NCBI GenBank assembly: GCA_946406115.1
Contig: OX291551.1
Coordinates: 14,756,001 to 14,820,000 of the forward strand
DNA length: 64,000 nucleotides
DNA from: Apoda limacodes
Taxonomy: Eukaryota; Arthropoda; Insecta; Lepidoptera; Limacodidae
Direction of reading: 5' to 3'
Part shown: in pieces, positions 22,120-31,347 of the stretch
How positions within the stretch are numbered: the stretch's first letter is position 1
How the letters are laid out: each line of letters opens with the position of its first letter
The notes under the pieces: model-generated
The model's database searches: none
What the model saw: the letters and a program-made list of their open reading frames with translations, nothing else
What the model was told of the DNA's origin: nothing
Made by a program: the position numbers and the translations under genes

Positions 22120-22889
22120 AAGATATATACTCTATGAATGTAATTAAATAGTTATTGTCGCTTCGTTCAAAGAAATATATACACAAGAAACTTGCATAGA
22201 CGTTTTAATAAAAAAGTTGTTAAAATAAAATAAATGTGGAAATAAAGCTGAACGTGGTCATTGAATTCTAAACAACTTCGTAACGTTAGGAAAATCAATT
22301 TAATATGTAATTAGAACATCATTAATTACTTTTTTTAAGCGACGAAAGCGTCGAGTTGACATAAACATGACGTTAATTAGAGACAGGGTTTAAAACTCGT
22401 CGGACAATACAGACAAAAATATTTAAACTCACCTTAAGTATGTTATCTCTATTACAAAAGATATAATATTGAACAGCAGAGATGAAATATATATTTGTCA
22501 TTTCATAACCGTATTGTTTTTAATCTTTGTTTAAAAACCTACCTTAATGTCTGCACATAAGAATGGTTTTTAAATGACAAAGTTTAAAAGCTCTGTCCCA
22601 TCAATACGCCGTTGACAATGGCCCCCGATTGAGCGATGCGATCTGAAAATTTCCTGATAAGAGATAGAAATCGAAAGGAGTCGATTGAAATGATTCGTCT
22701 CGTTATTTCGGACAGTGATTGCGGTCCGGTGTCAGTATTGTCTTATAAATGGTTACGATACATAAATGATTCGCAAGCAGATTCATTATGTAAATTATTG
22801 TCTTGATAAAGAAACTGCTTTTTAAATAAACGTCACATAAATATATATGTATATAAATATGTATTATATATATATAACTAAATAAGAAT
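22120..22889. other. Unique DNA with an AT tract at its right end
   Basis: Bases 22600-22740 are richer in GC and non-repetitive. Alternating AT sequence lies at 22835-22875 next to the SINE. No gene recognised. Confidence 0.35.
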
Positions 22890-22962
22890 ACTTTTTTTGA
22901 CATTACACACAGCGCCGTCCGGCCCTAAAGTAAGCAAAGCTTGTGTTATGGGTACCAGAAAA

Positions 22963-23526
22963 TACAACTCCTAGTGACTTATAAAGTCCTAGTACGGCCA
23001 AGGAATTTAATTCCCTACCCATTTCGTTGCAATGTCGGTAGACATTCGCAATGCATTAAGGTCGAAAATTCTATTTCAGTGATAGTATTGAACAATGCAT
23101 GCTACATGTCAAAGTGACGTCCTGTTCTAGCTAGCTCTTATGGTAACAGTTTGCTATACGATATTAAACCTTAGGTGGGTTGAAAATTAAATTCCACGAC
23201 TGTACCTACATCAATCTTATAAACACACAAAATCTTCATAGAAATAAGAAATATAATATAAATATACATACATAGAAATAATCTCTCTTCGTGTATGACT
23301 CCCTGAAGGTCTTAGAAAGTCTTAGAAAAAAATATAATTATACATGCCATGCCATATCTATGGCTATATCATCAATAAAAATAAATATTTTCATAGCAAA
23401 GATGCAGTTAAAAGATTAACCTAACCTGACTTGAACCTGCGACTCTTACATTCCGTGTAAGTGCTCTACCACTGAGCTAACGAGGCATAATTCTGGCTGA
23501 TGAAAATCTAAACTACATCTTTGCAA
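22963..23526 (-). mobile_element. tRNA-headed SINE (family T) inserted into SINE Z
   Basis: It is flanked by a 13-base target duplication. Minus strand: a ~45-base leader precedes the tRNA-like head GCCTCGTTAGCTCAGTGG...AGAGCACTTACACGG with clear A and B boxes (GGTTCAAGTC). The D and anticodon stems are intact, the anticodon position reads GGA, but base 33 is C instead of U and the T stem has decayed. The body follows and ends CACTAGGAGTTGTA without a poly(A) tail. It contains a MITE at 22995-23206. The same family occurs twice at 51882-52400. Confidence 0.75.
22995..23206. mobile_element. 212-base MITE inserted into SINE T
   Basis: Flanked by TA on each side (22993-22994 and 23207-23208). 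The ends are imperfect inverted repeats: GGAATTTAATTCCCTACCC near the left end against GGAATTTAATTTTCAACCC read inward from the right. The SINE T copy at 52120-52150 has the uninterrupted site (GATTGATGTACTAGGAC), giving an empty-site comparison. A TA duplication is typical of Tc1/mariner-like MITEs. Confidence 0.7.
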
Positions 23527-23744
23527 GGGTACCAGAAAAGATACTAATACATAAATATTACTTTTTTTTTTGTAAATATATACATATCATACATAAATAC
23601 ACTCAGAATTAAGACAAATGCAAATATTTATATTATGACATAAATGTTTGTCCAGTCCGGGAATCGAACCTACACCCTCGGCACAGTAGCTAGCCACACT
23701 ACCAACTAGGCTGCGAGATGTTCATGTTATCTTATCTGTTATTT

Positions 23745-24060
23745 GTCCTCACTATACCTACTGCAGACATGCCCTTAGAGAAACGAGGCTTAGGTAATAG
23801 TCCATAGCACTGGCCTAGTACGCATTTTTAATAATAATAAAAATATTTAATTTAATGACTGTTATATATGACAAAAGCCAGGACCGACGGCTAAACACGT
23901 CCTTTAAAGCGCAGGAAAAATTTCGAAAAATCGGCCGTTCAAGCGGTCACCCATCTGATGAATAATCACCCCTGACAAGCCTTAGATTACCTACCATAAT
24001 AAAGTGGTCTAGGCCCATGATACCCAGCAACTTCCTATGGCTCTTGCAAGAGCATCCCAA
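23745..24060 (-). mobile_element. SINE with 5S-SINE-like body, copy C
   Basis: Minus strand: a 5' part containing GGTAATCTAAGGCTTGTCAG and AGATGGGTGACCGC (5S C-box-like), then 'ACGTGTTTAGCCGTCGGTCC', and at the left end CTATGGACTATTACCTAAGCC. The body matches copy B at 38039 (CCGTCGTTCCTGGCTG), but upstream of the C box the head no longer resembles 5S rRNA. It is either a more diverged relative or a variant with a replaced head. Confidence 0.5.
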
Positions 24061-24148
24061 ATGTATTTTTCAGATCCCAGCTTCCTTTCTTAACCTTTTC
24101 TTTCCATCATTTAGTATTTCTAGATACCTAATAATGTAGGTTTTTTGT

Positions 24149-24199
24149 TTATTAATATGTGGCCGCCCTATTTTTATTAATATGTGGCCGCCCTATTTG
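24149..24199 (+). repeat. 25-base tandem duplication
   Basis: Two adjacent copies of a unit containing ATTAATATGTGGCCGCCCTA. They appear identical over the unit, so the duplication is recent. Confidence 0.85.
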
Positions 24200-24431
24200 T
24201 TACTTTAACTTATAAATTCTTTGAAGACCATTCTAACATCTCCCTTTTACTTCCTATTTGCTTTTGGGTATTATAAAGTTCATCATCATCATATTTATGA
24301 ACATTTCTATCTCGCCATATCGCATTTTTATAATATGACGTAGGTACCTATCATTTTTCACATTCAAGTCAATTTATAGAAATAACATTGAACGTGCCTA
24401 TATATACGTCTAAATACATCTGTTAACACTG

Positions 24432-24615
24432 TATATAAAGTTGCGTGCACACTGTACGTGCAAAAGTGCGCAAATTTTGGTCACGTGACAAGATAACACC
24501 GGCCATGATGCGGCGCGCAAAAACCGTGTCCACCGCGTGCGTTCCCGACTTGTGTCGAAGCTAATTGGGTGCCGCGTTCGACTCGCCTCCTCATTGGGCG
24601 GGGGGCGGCGCTTAA
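24432..24615. promoter_or_regulatory. GC-rich promoter-like island
   Basis: Elements visible in an otherwise AT-rich area are: TATATAAAG (24432-24440), a palindromic E box GTCACGTGAC (24480-24489), two inverted CCAAT motifs (24564-24568, 24593-24597), and a G-rich GC box (24597-24608). CpG density is high between 24505 and 24615. Direction is unclear: the GC/CCAAT group would sit upstream for a minus-strand start, with the TATA-like site usable on plus. The overlapping open frames (24410-24658 minus, 24537-24749 plus) are unrecognised. A host-gene first exon nearby is possible but unproved. Confidence 0.3.
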
Positions 24616-24620
24616 TTATT

Positions 24621-25823
24621 TTAATAAACCCACCCTTTTTAATTAAAGCTATTTTCACACTGTCGAAAGTAATTTTAGTAATTTCATTAATTGGTTACAT
24701 TGTGTTACTTGAGATACCTAGTTGGAGCATGTCATTATGTATTCCTTAGTCGTTAATTAGCTGTACCTACTGAGTGTTTAAATAACTGTATGACATAAGA
24801 CTCGGACACGTTTCACTATTGATATATGGTCTTAGTCAAAATATTTGCAAAATCCGGGCTTCAGAGAAAAAAAAATTCAATAAAATATTTTTTTTTTGCA
24901 TTTTTTTGTTTCAGTACTATGAAATTTAATTTATTGGTTTTTGTTTTCAGCTGTGTCAATAGCATTGGCAATGTACGATTAACCTATGTTAAAAGTTTAC
25001 TTATCTTGACTTTACTTGAAGTCAAAGTGAACTTAACACAATTGACATTGAGTACACAGCTTAAATCTTTATATTTTACGGTATACAAAAAAAATATATA
25101 TACCTATTACTATTTTTTGCGTCTACAACATTCAATTTTGCTTAAGCTCCTTAAAATTTTATAACCAGATTTATCTTGATTAGGTCTTGTTTGTTTGGTA
25201 CTAATAACACAAGAAATGTTAATGATTTGAAAATAATATTAGTAATAATGTTCATTTTATTGAAGTTAATTTTGATATTTCAGATAGCATTACCTACCTA
25301 GCACAGCTTTAATAATCCTTGCATTATTGCATTGATACAGTCGCCAATCGAACTTCGTCATCACATATGGCTAAAAGGGTGCTGTCCAGCCAGTCATAGA
25401 TTAAGTCACGCTGCTACAACTGTCACGACATTGTGGATTTATCAGAGGCCATGAATGACTGTGTGAATGAACTGAATGTTTAGGCTGTGCTTATTACAAG
25501 TCTTAAAGTTTCTTTTTGCTCAGTGTTGATAATGCTTATTATATTAAACTTTCGCGTTTTTTAATTTGCTACGATTACAACGTACCTGAATATGATTTCT
25601 TTACAATTTTGGGAATGCCAAGTGTCTTGCTGGCCTACTTGCCTGTCTTGCTCATTTTTGTTGTACGCAATACTAAACTAACTAATACTGTGTTGTGCGC
25701 CTGCTCTAAACATTGAATGAAAAGTCACACGTCACTGTAATATAAAAATAGTTGTAATAAAATCCTACGATAGTATGTCCTGAGCTTTACCGCAATAAAG
25801 CGGTGACGCGCGCTCATCAAAAC
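24621..25823. other. AT-rich DNA, nothing recognised
   Basis: Open frames at 24826-25164 and 25516-25716 are rich in Leu, Phe, Ile and Lys as expected from base composition, and carry no motif. Bases 25300-25470 are richer in GC and not repetitive. Confidence 0.35.
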
Positions 25824-25827
25824 TGAT

Positions 25828-25895
25828 CGAACACGGTATGTATAAGACGAAACACGGTATATCTTATGAGACAAAACACGGTATATCTTTTGAGA
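25828..25895 (+). repeat. Three-unit ~24-base tandem repeat
   Basis: Units of 20, 24 and 24 bases share the core ACACGGTATATCTT followed by GAGAC or AAGAC. It is slightly diverged, and the flanking bases (25800-25825 and 25896-25920) are CpG-rich. Confidence 0.75.
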
Positions 25896-26219
25896 CGGGT
25901 GCGGATCGGCCGGCCAGTTATTCCATTAAATTGCGCTGTACAGACCAGTTCACCCAGTAGTTGAACATGGTGTTTAATTCCTACATTCAAATTTGAATCA
26001 ATTTACGAACAATTTTCGGTATTATTCGTTATTACCGTTACAACGAATGGGTATGCGGAGTTTTATAAATTGATATAGATAGGTAGGTAGGTGTCATCTG
26101 CTTGGAGAAGATATCTATAGGTACAGCTGAATATAACATGGCCCTGCTATTACCGTTAATGGTCCGTAACGAAGCGTCACATGGCTGCAATTTTGATATA
26201 GGTACGCTACAACAATCAA

Positions 26220-26440
26220 CCTATACTAATTTAAGGCGCGTTTTGTTGACAAGCATTAAAAGCATTGAATGCGCTCAATTCAGTCTATGCGCACATTCGA
26301 TCGTTCGGTTGACCAAAAATGAATGCGCTATGACGTCACATCCGGACCGTATTCAACGTATTGGCTGCACATGCTCGGGAGGTAGAGCAGTGGATGCGCT
26401 GTCAAAATAGTGAACGGCCATATTGTTTGTTTGCATTTGG
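26220..26440. promoter_or_regulatory. CpG-enriched block with a full CRE site
   Basis: Contains the palindromic CRE TGACGTCA at 26331-26338 directly followed by CATCCGG (an ETS-like core), a threefold motif (GAATGCGCT twice and GGATGCGCT once between 26268 and 26402), and GGCCATATTG (YY1-like) at about 26416. It lies in an open frame (26102-26410, plus) that has no recognised domain and no upstream ATG. The pattern suits a promoter or enhancer; function is inferred only from motifs. Confidence 0.25.
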
Positions 26441-26460
26441 TGAACAGAACGATTTCAATG

Positions 26461-26919
26461 CCTATGCGATGTCATAGCTCTCCATGTCGTCAATAGAATG
26501 TACCTACATTTTAACTAAACTAAGGATTTTGTTTGTACGCGCTAATCTCTGAGAATACCAGTCATATTTGAAAAATCTTTTTCACATTTGATAGCCCAAT
26601 TCACAAGGAAGAATTTAAAATCACGCTACGACCCTTAGGAGCCGAGCAAAAAGGAAAAAGTCATGAGAACCGGAGGTGAAAATGAAGTTATAGAACCAGC
26701 GTTAGCAACAAAAAAGGCAAAACTATAGGTCAACTAGTTTCCTATAAATCAATTATTTATTTTTATACAATTTTTAAAATTTGAAAGCATTGAATGTGAA
26801 ATCATAACGAATGCATGAACCACATCCGTCATATTTTTGCCATACCAGGCATATCATCTTATTGTTCCATGTCTAGATATGTAGAAACACTAGAGTAACT
26901 GACATTCTGGTAGATTAAA
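26461..26919. other. Unique DNA, nothing recognised
   Basis: No gene or repeat recognised. Confidence 0.35.
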
Positions 26920-27185
26920 GCATTGGTAAGCTGAAGTAGCAATTACCAACGGGCAGGTTTCATAAACTGTAGAAACGATGAGCAATGGGAAAAGAGGGTC
27001 TAGAGTTGAGACCGCGATCCGGAAAACGCAGTGTGCGAATGCCACCTATGCTCTAGGTGAACCAAAGACCTAGAATTTAAGGCCGCGGGAAGTCGCTAAA
27101 TGCAATAGTTTCGATCTCCTTTGATTTGGAACTATTGAGGAGTTCTAAGTCCAGCAGTGGACGCCCCGCGTCTGATACGATGAAA
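26920..27185 (+). mobile_element. LINE 3' end (RTE-clade RT C-terminus plus tail)
   Basis: Ordered anchors are: GTAAGCTGAAGTAGCAATTA, AGAAACGATGAGCAATGGG, GACCGCGATCCGGAAAACGC, GGCCGCGGGAAGTCGCT, and CCAGCAGTGGACG. Conceptual translation still shows R-P-R-S-G-K-R-S-V, typical of the last part of the ORF in this clade, but stops interrupt it. Smaller pieces are at 6488 and 16474. Confidence 0.6.
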
Positions 27186-27419
27186 AGGTTCACAGGGTTC
27201 ATACTAGGGAATATATATACATAATCATGTAAGTGATCGAAATAGGTTTTTAAAATTAGATTTAACTATTACGTTTTTTAACCTAAGATGACGTGTTTAG
27301 GTTGTAAAAACGACACAGGTAGCATAAGTTTCAAAATCGAAACTTTGGCTTTGACGCTTTTAGTTGACAGGCGACGATTGCATAGATATTGTCTTATATT
27401 ATTTGCCTGGTAAATTGAG

Positions 27420-27484
27420 GAAGATAATTGAGGATATCTAATGGCGGCGCTAGTTAGCTGCTATATGCGCCTTAAGAGGATACA
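27420..27484 (-). mobile_element. TAGCGCCGCC-family MITE end
   Basis: The reverse complement reads 'CCTTAAGGCGCATATAGCAGC'-like sequence followed by TAACTAGCGCCGCCATTAG and ATCCTCAATTATC, matching the left end of the element at 21480. It is cut off at 27485, where another MITE begins. Confidence 0.5.
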
Positions 27485-27845
27485 CTTCGCGGCCCCTCGC
27501 AGCGGGCTTCATACAAACGAATTTCTCATTTGTTTTTGACATTTACTGATCAATCACTGTGAAATTTCTTAGTCATTATCTCAAGCCGAATACCTAGGTC
27601 TGTGGTTTTTCCAAAATCTTGTAAAACGTTCTATTAACTAGAAATCTTTTTTAAAACCATTTGTATGAAAAACTAGAATCCTGTATGACTTTTGAACTAT
27701 AACATTTTATAGAAAACTGGCACACTGTAGACCTAGATATTTATTACTAGAAAATGTCTTCAAAATTTCGTGGTGTTTGTTTCAACAAGTGTCAAAAATA
27801 AGTAAAAAATACGTTTGTATGAACCCGCTGCGAGGCGCCGCGAAG
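27485..27845. mobile_element. 361-base hairpin MITE with ~58-base TIRs
   Basis: The left arm 27485-27543 (starts CTTCGCGGCCCCTCGCAGCG) is inverted at 27788-27845 (ends CGCTGCGAGGCGCCGCGAAG). Both continue with GTTTGTATGAA-type and TTTTTGACA blocks. The interior is AT-rich with no ORF. The terminal 20 bases are very GC-rich compared with the body. It abuts the MITE end at 27420-27484, suggesting insertion beside or into it. Confidence 0.7.
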
Positions 27846-28866
27846 ACCTGTTAATAAAGGATCCCAAGGTTAGTACCCGAGCACAGGGAAAATGTTAATA
27901 GTTAACGCCTAAGCTAATCGAGGCTAAGACTGAAATCCTGAGTGCAACAAGGAGCAAAGAACTCGAAGTCAAAGTTACTTACTTTCTTAAATAACTAAAG
28001 GAATATTCTTTCTTTTGGTTAGTATCCTGGTAGATAAATTTACATACTTTAGTACCAGATGGACTTTTAAAGCCATACATTGTCAAAACAATACATTCGT
28101 ATTCTGAAGTGGTCTGTAATGGAATTTAGGCAAACGGTTGACGTTGACCTGACTAAAAGAATTTATTAAGTCATCGCTAAGCACGTGGGATTTTCTAAGA
28201 CAATTCATGGTTCGAGCAACATTAATGTGACATTAATATTTTAATCTCGTTTTTGAAACATGTAACAAATTTGGCTTGGTATGTTTTATTCCTACTTACT
28301 ACATTAGATATAGGTATATTATAGTTTTGTTAGCTTTATACTTTTTTTTTCGATTACACCATCTTTTAGATTGGAAGACATCTTGTCTGTCATTTTTAGT
28401 ATAGCAATTCTTAATAAACCTTACTTGCAAGTGTTATCCTGTATAACTTATACCAATGATATATGTTTGAGGTTGGTTCCGCACCGGAGATTACGGATTA
28501 TTTTCAGAAAGTTTTTTACTTGTCCGTGAATTGCATTCGAAATGAAAAGCTTGAGAAGTACCTAAGTAACCTAAGTAACTGTTATATAAATCTATGGTTT
28601 AGGTATTTGGCAAGTCGAGTATTCGTTATAAATAGGGGCTTTTATGGAAATAATAATTAACGTATCTTAAAGAATATTTTTATATATCTAATATTATTTG
28701 CATTACTTAAAATGTGACATTACTAATAAAAGTTGCAGATCACAAAACTGTTATTTATTAAATTAGATTTTACGGAGGAATTCTTGAATTCCGCTACAAA
28801 AATAAACTTTTATTTACTTTTCTACTTAGATCAAATCTCATTTCATGAAGTTATGAACTTTCATAA
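27846..28866. other. AT-rich DNA, nothing recognised
   Basis: The frame at 28463-28660 has no recognised motif. A splice-acceptor-like sequence (TTTACTTTTCTACTTAG) ends near 28831, but the downstream candidate frame at 28867 is closed by TAA at 28864-28866, so the two are not simply compatible. Confidence 0.35.
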
Positions 28867-29178
28867 CGGAGATTGCGTGTAACCACCGCATATAATTTAA
28901 AGAATAAGAGAAAAGAAAAATGCGACTCAAGTAATGGAGATCACGTAGCTTCAGCATCAAACTCGGATTTCGCTTTAATTTATGAAGATATTTACGGGTG
29001 TGAGAGAGACGGATTTAATGATAAGCTAACCGCAACTCACACTATCATTACGCCTTTTCCAACAACAGAAATACCGAGACACAGTGTTACACCGACAGCT
29101 GTCAATGAAGAACTGAAAAAATATATAGATGATGCAGTACAATGGAAAAAGAGTTTTATTACAGGTATCGTAGATTGA
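28867..29178 (+). CDS. Orphan open frame, possible exon, function unknown
   Basis: Open from just after TAA (28864-28866) to TGA (29176-29178), with no in-frame ATG, so if real it is an internal or terminal exon. The predicted peptide is hydrophilic, rich in Lys, Glu, Asp, Ser and Thr, with a Thr/Pro stretch (TPFPTTEIPRHSVTPT) and a final EELKKYIDDAVQWKK-like amphipathic segment. It has no signal peptide or membrane helix. ACAG|GTATCG near 29161-29170 could be a weak splice donor. Codon use looks more protein-like than that of other frames here. I do not recognise it. The ~84-base tandem repeat starts 264 bases downstream. Confidence 0.2.
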   Translation, partial: RRLRVTTAYNLKNKRKEKCDSSNGDHVASASNSDFALIYEDIYGCERDGFNDKLTATHTIITPFPTTEIPRHSVTPTAVNEELKKYIDDAVQWKKSFITGIVD

Positions 29179-29441
29179 AAATACAATGACGGTTGCAAGA
29201 GGTTGTAGGTCATTTGTTCCTTTGAAATTGTACTTTAAGAAACTGGATTTAAAATTGAAAATATTATCACGCAAGTAATTGAGTTAGCTTTTAAAGTAGA
29301 TACTTGAATTACGTACCAGAGATGCGGTGAGATGCAATGGTTTGCACAATTTGGTCCGTGCCTTTAATTGAAATACACTGTAGTGGTGGAAGCCAAGGTA
29401 CGCCGACGGTAATCATAGTGATGGACAGTTATAAGAACAAA

Positions 29442-29860
29442 TTAACTTCGACGGAAGCCTACAAACTTAAAATCATAGTCTATTTAGTAAATTATTTTTT
29501 TATCTTTCAAAGCACAACTTAAAATTAACGTCGACGGAAGCCTAGAAATTTAAAATCACAGTTTTATGTAGTAAATTTATTTTGTGTCTTTCAAGGCAGA
29601 ACTTAAAATTAACGTTTTCAAAAACCAGAAAATTTAAAATCATAGTTCTATTTAGTAAAAACATTTTGTATATTCCAAGGCACAACTTGTAATTAACGCC
29701 GACCAAAACATAGAAGTTTAAATCACGTTCTATTAAGTAAATGAATTTTGTATCTTTTGAGGCACAACTTAAAAATAACGCCTAAGAAAGCCTAAAAATT
29801 TAAAATCATAGTTCTATTTAGTAAACCCATTTTGTGTCTTTCTATGCTCTACTAGAAATT
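29442..29860 (+). repeat. Five-unit ~84-base tandem repeat
   Basis: Units begin at about 29442, 29525, 29609, 29693 and 29775 (spacings 83, 84, 84, 82). Each carries TTAACG (or ATAACG), a GGAAGCC-like segment, AATTTAAAATCATAG, TTCTATTTAGTAAA and ATTTTGTNTCTTTC followed by GGCACAACTT. The units differ by many substitutions, so the array is old. It is AT-rich with no consistent open frame. Confidence 0.8.
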
Positions 29861-30539
29861 TTAGGATCATAAACAATTTCACATAGAGTTGATAATTCAC
29901 CATATTAAGTATTAGTCGCTTTTATAATACATCCTCTTAAATTAAAAAAGGTCTCTTTTGTTGGCATTTGATACAAAAGTAGTTTGTTTTTTTAGCTTTT
30001 ACAAAAAATGGACCATTACGTGCAGTTATAGTAAAGTAAAAAGCACGCGTGTGTTTATAAGCGGCATTATAAACCTAAAATCACTGCAATAAGAGCCATT
30101 TTATATTATGAGCAAGTGTGTTGAAAAATTTACATATTTTCCTTATTGTCACATTTTTAATTCGATTAGTTACTAGATAGCTCCATGGAAATATTAAGGA
30201 GTTTCACTGCTGATGGAAGTATAAAGTACAGGATAATAACAAGTATTTAAGAACATTTAAAAGAAATAGCTCTGCTTGTTTATGATTTGAATTACGTCTT
30301 CTAAGGCAAACCACAGACATACAAGTAATTTCTTTGTTAATCACGATCTTGGTCGAGCAATGATTAGCATTGTTAAATACAGCCAACCTGTATGATTAAC
30401 TATTTCAAAGCTGTCATCTTTGCTCATATTATTTATCCGTCACAATTATTAATTATTGCATTAAATTATCCTTAACATATAAATACGCAGATGGTGTAGA
30501 ATACATTTTTGAATGTGTGAATGGCGTAACGGTTTCAAT
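29861..30539. other. AT-rich DNA, nothing recognised
   Basis: No gene or repeat recognised. Confidence 0.35.
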
Positions 30540-30730
30540 CCCTAAAAGGTGGCTGGATATACACCCACATCATAGTGCGAGGGCCAGCCTCTGTACTCTA
30601 AGCACTGTAGTTCGGCGTGACAGATGGTAAGGTTATTGCAGCTTCACTGCTTCTGATATTTGGTATCTGGACTAAGGTGGATTTCAATAGTCGTAAATCA
30701 CCAGCTTAAGAGTAAGTAATGTCATAATAA
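30540..30730 (+). repeat. Dispersed repeat G, copy 2
   Basis: Contains GCTGGATATACACCCACATC and ATAGTGCGAGGGCCAGCC, resembling 37220-37260 (inverted) and 18000-18030, then 'GGTATCTGGACTAAGGTGG'. Diverged. Confidence 0.4.
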
Positions 30731-31264
30731 TCAATGTATTTTGGTCTATTTATCACGTTTTAACACGCCTTGTGGTTGCACACCTCTCTTTTGGTCATAG
30801 TGACAACTTACTCTTATGTAGGTCACAAAAGCAAATTTATGCCTGATAAATTTCTGTGGGAAACGAAATTAATAAAATTAACCTGTTCCAAAATGTATGC
30901 AAACCGCGTGTAAAAGGATCATTATGAAAAATTTAAAGTAAATGTCACTGTTGTAAATGCTGTTAGTAAGAGTATAAAATGAAATAAACACTATTGGATC
31001 TTATTTATACCACATAGGTTTAACTATTTATTATTATTTTATACGAATATTATGAACAGAAATATTAATACTATATTTATAAAAAACAAAGTATAAAAAA
31101 ATCAGGTCGTGATCTTAGAGCACCGTGAGATGTGTCTTCGTGCTAAAATATGTGCTCGGCCAGACGTTGCATAGAATATTTTATATCTTCTATATTACGA
31201 TATTCTGTTTGAATAGAACCGACGCGCTTCGCTGGTAAGCAGGTAAATGTTTTTTTTTAGTTTT

Positions 31265-31347
31265 ATATCGGAATAGTTGAAAACCGTTGGATGTTTAATA
31301 TCGGAATAGTTGAAAACCGTTGGAAGTTTAATATCGGAATAGTTGAA
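31265..31347 (+). repeat. 33-base tandem repeat, 2.5 units
   Basis: The unit ATATCGGAATAGTTGAAAAC...GTTTA repeats with period 33 at 31265, 31298 and 31331; the last unit is partial. One base differs between the first two units, so it is young. Confidence 0.85.

Larger units (their letters stand above)
22890..23718 (-). mobile_element. SINE family Z, complete copy split by a younger SINE
   Basis: The tRNA-like head is at the right end; on the minus strand it starts TCTCGCAGCCTAGTTGG and contains the B box GGTTCGATTCC. The body runs leftward through TGTATTTATGTATG to CTGGTACCC, is interrupted, and resumes with CAAGCTTTGCTTA...GGACGGCGCTGTGTGTAA. The interruption (22963-23526) is flanked by the direct repeat GGGTACCAGAAAA at 22950-22962 and 23527-23539. 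Removing the insert and one repeat restores a continuous SINE. Confidence 0.75.

Noticed and set aside
23440..23500. Functional tRNA gene on the minus strand (clear D and anticodon arms)
   Set aside because: C at position 33, a decayed T arm and a SINE body with target duplication show that it is a SINE head.
24826..25164. 112-codon open frame
   Set aside because: AT-driven composition, low complexity and no recognisable domain.
29442..29860. CRISPR-like array
   Set aside because: The whole ~84-base unit repeats and diverges. There are no constant repeats with unique spacers, and the host is an animal.
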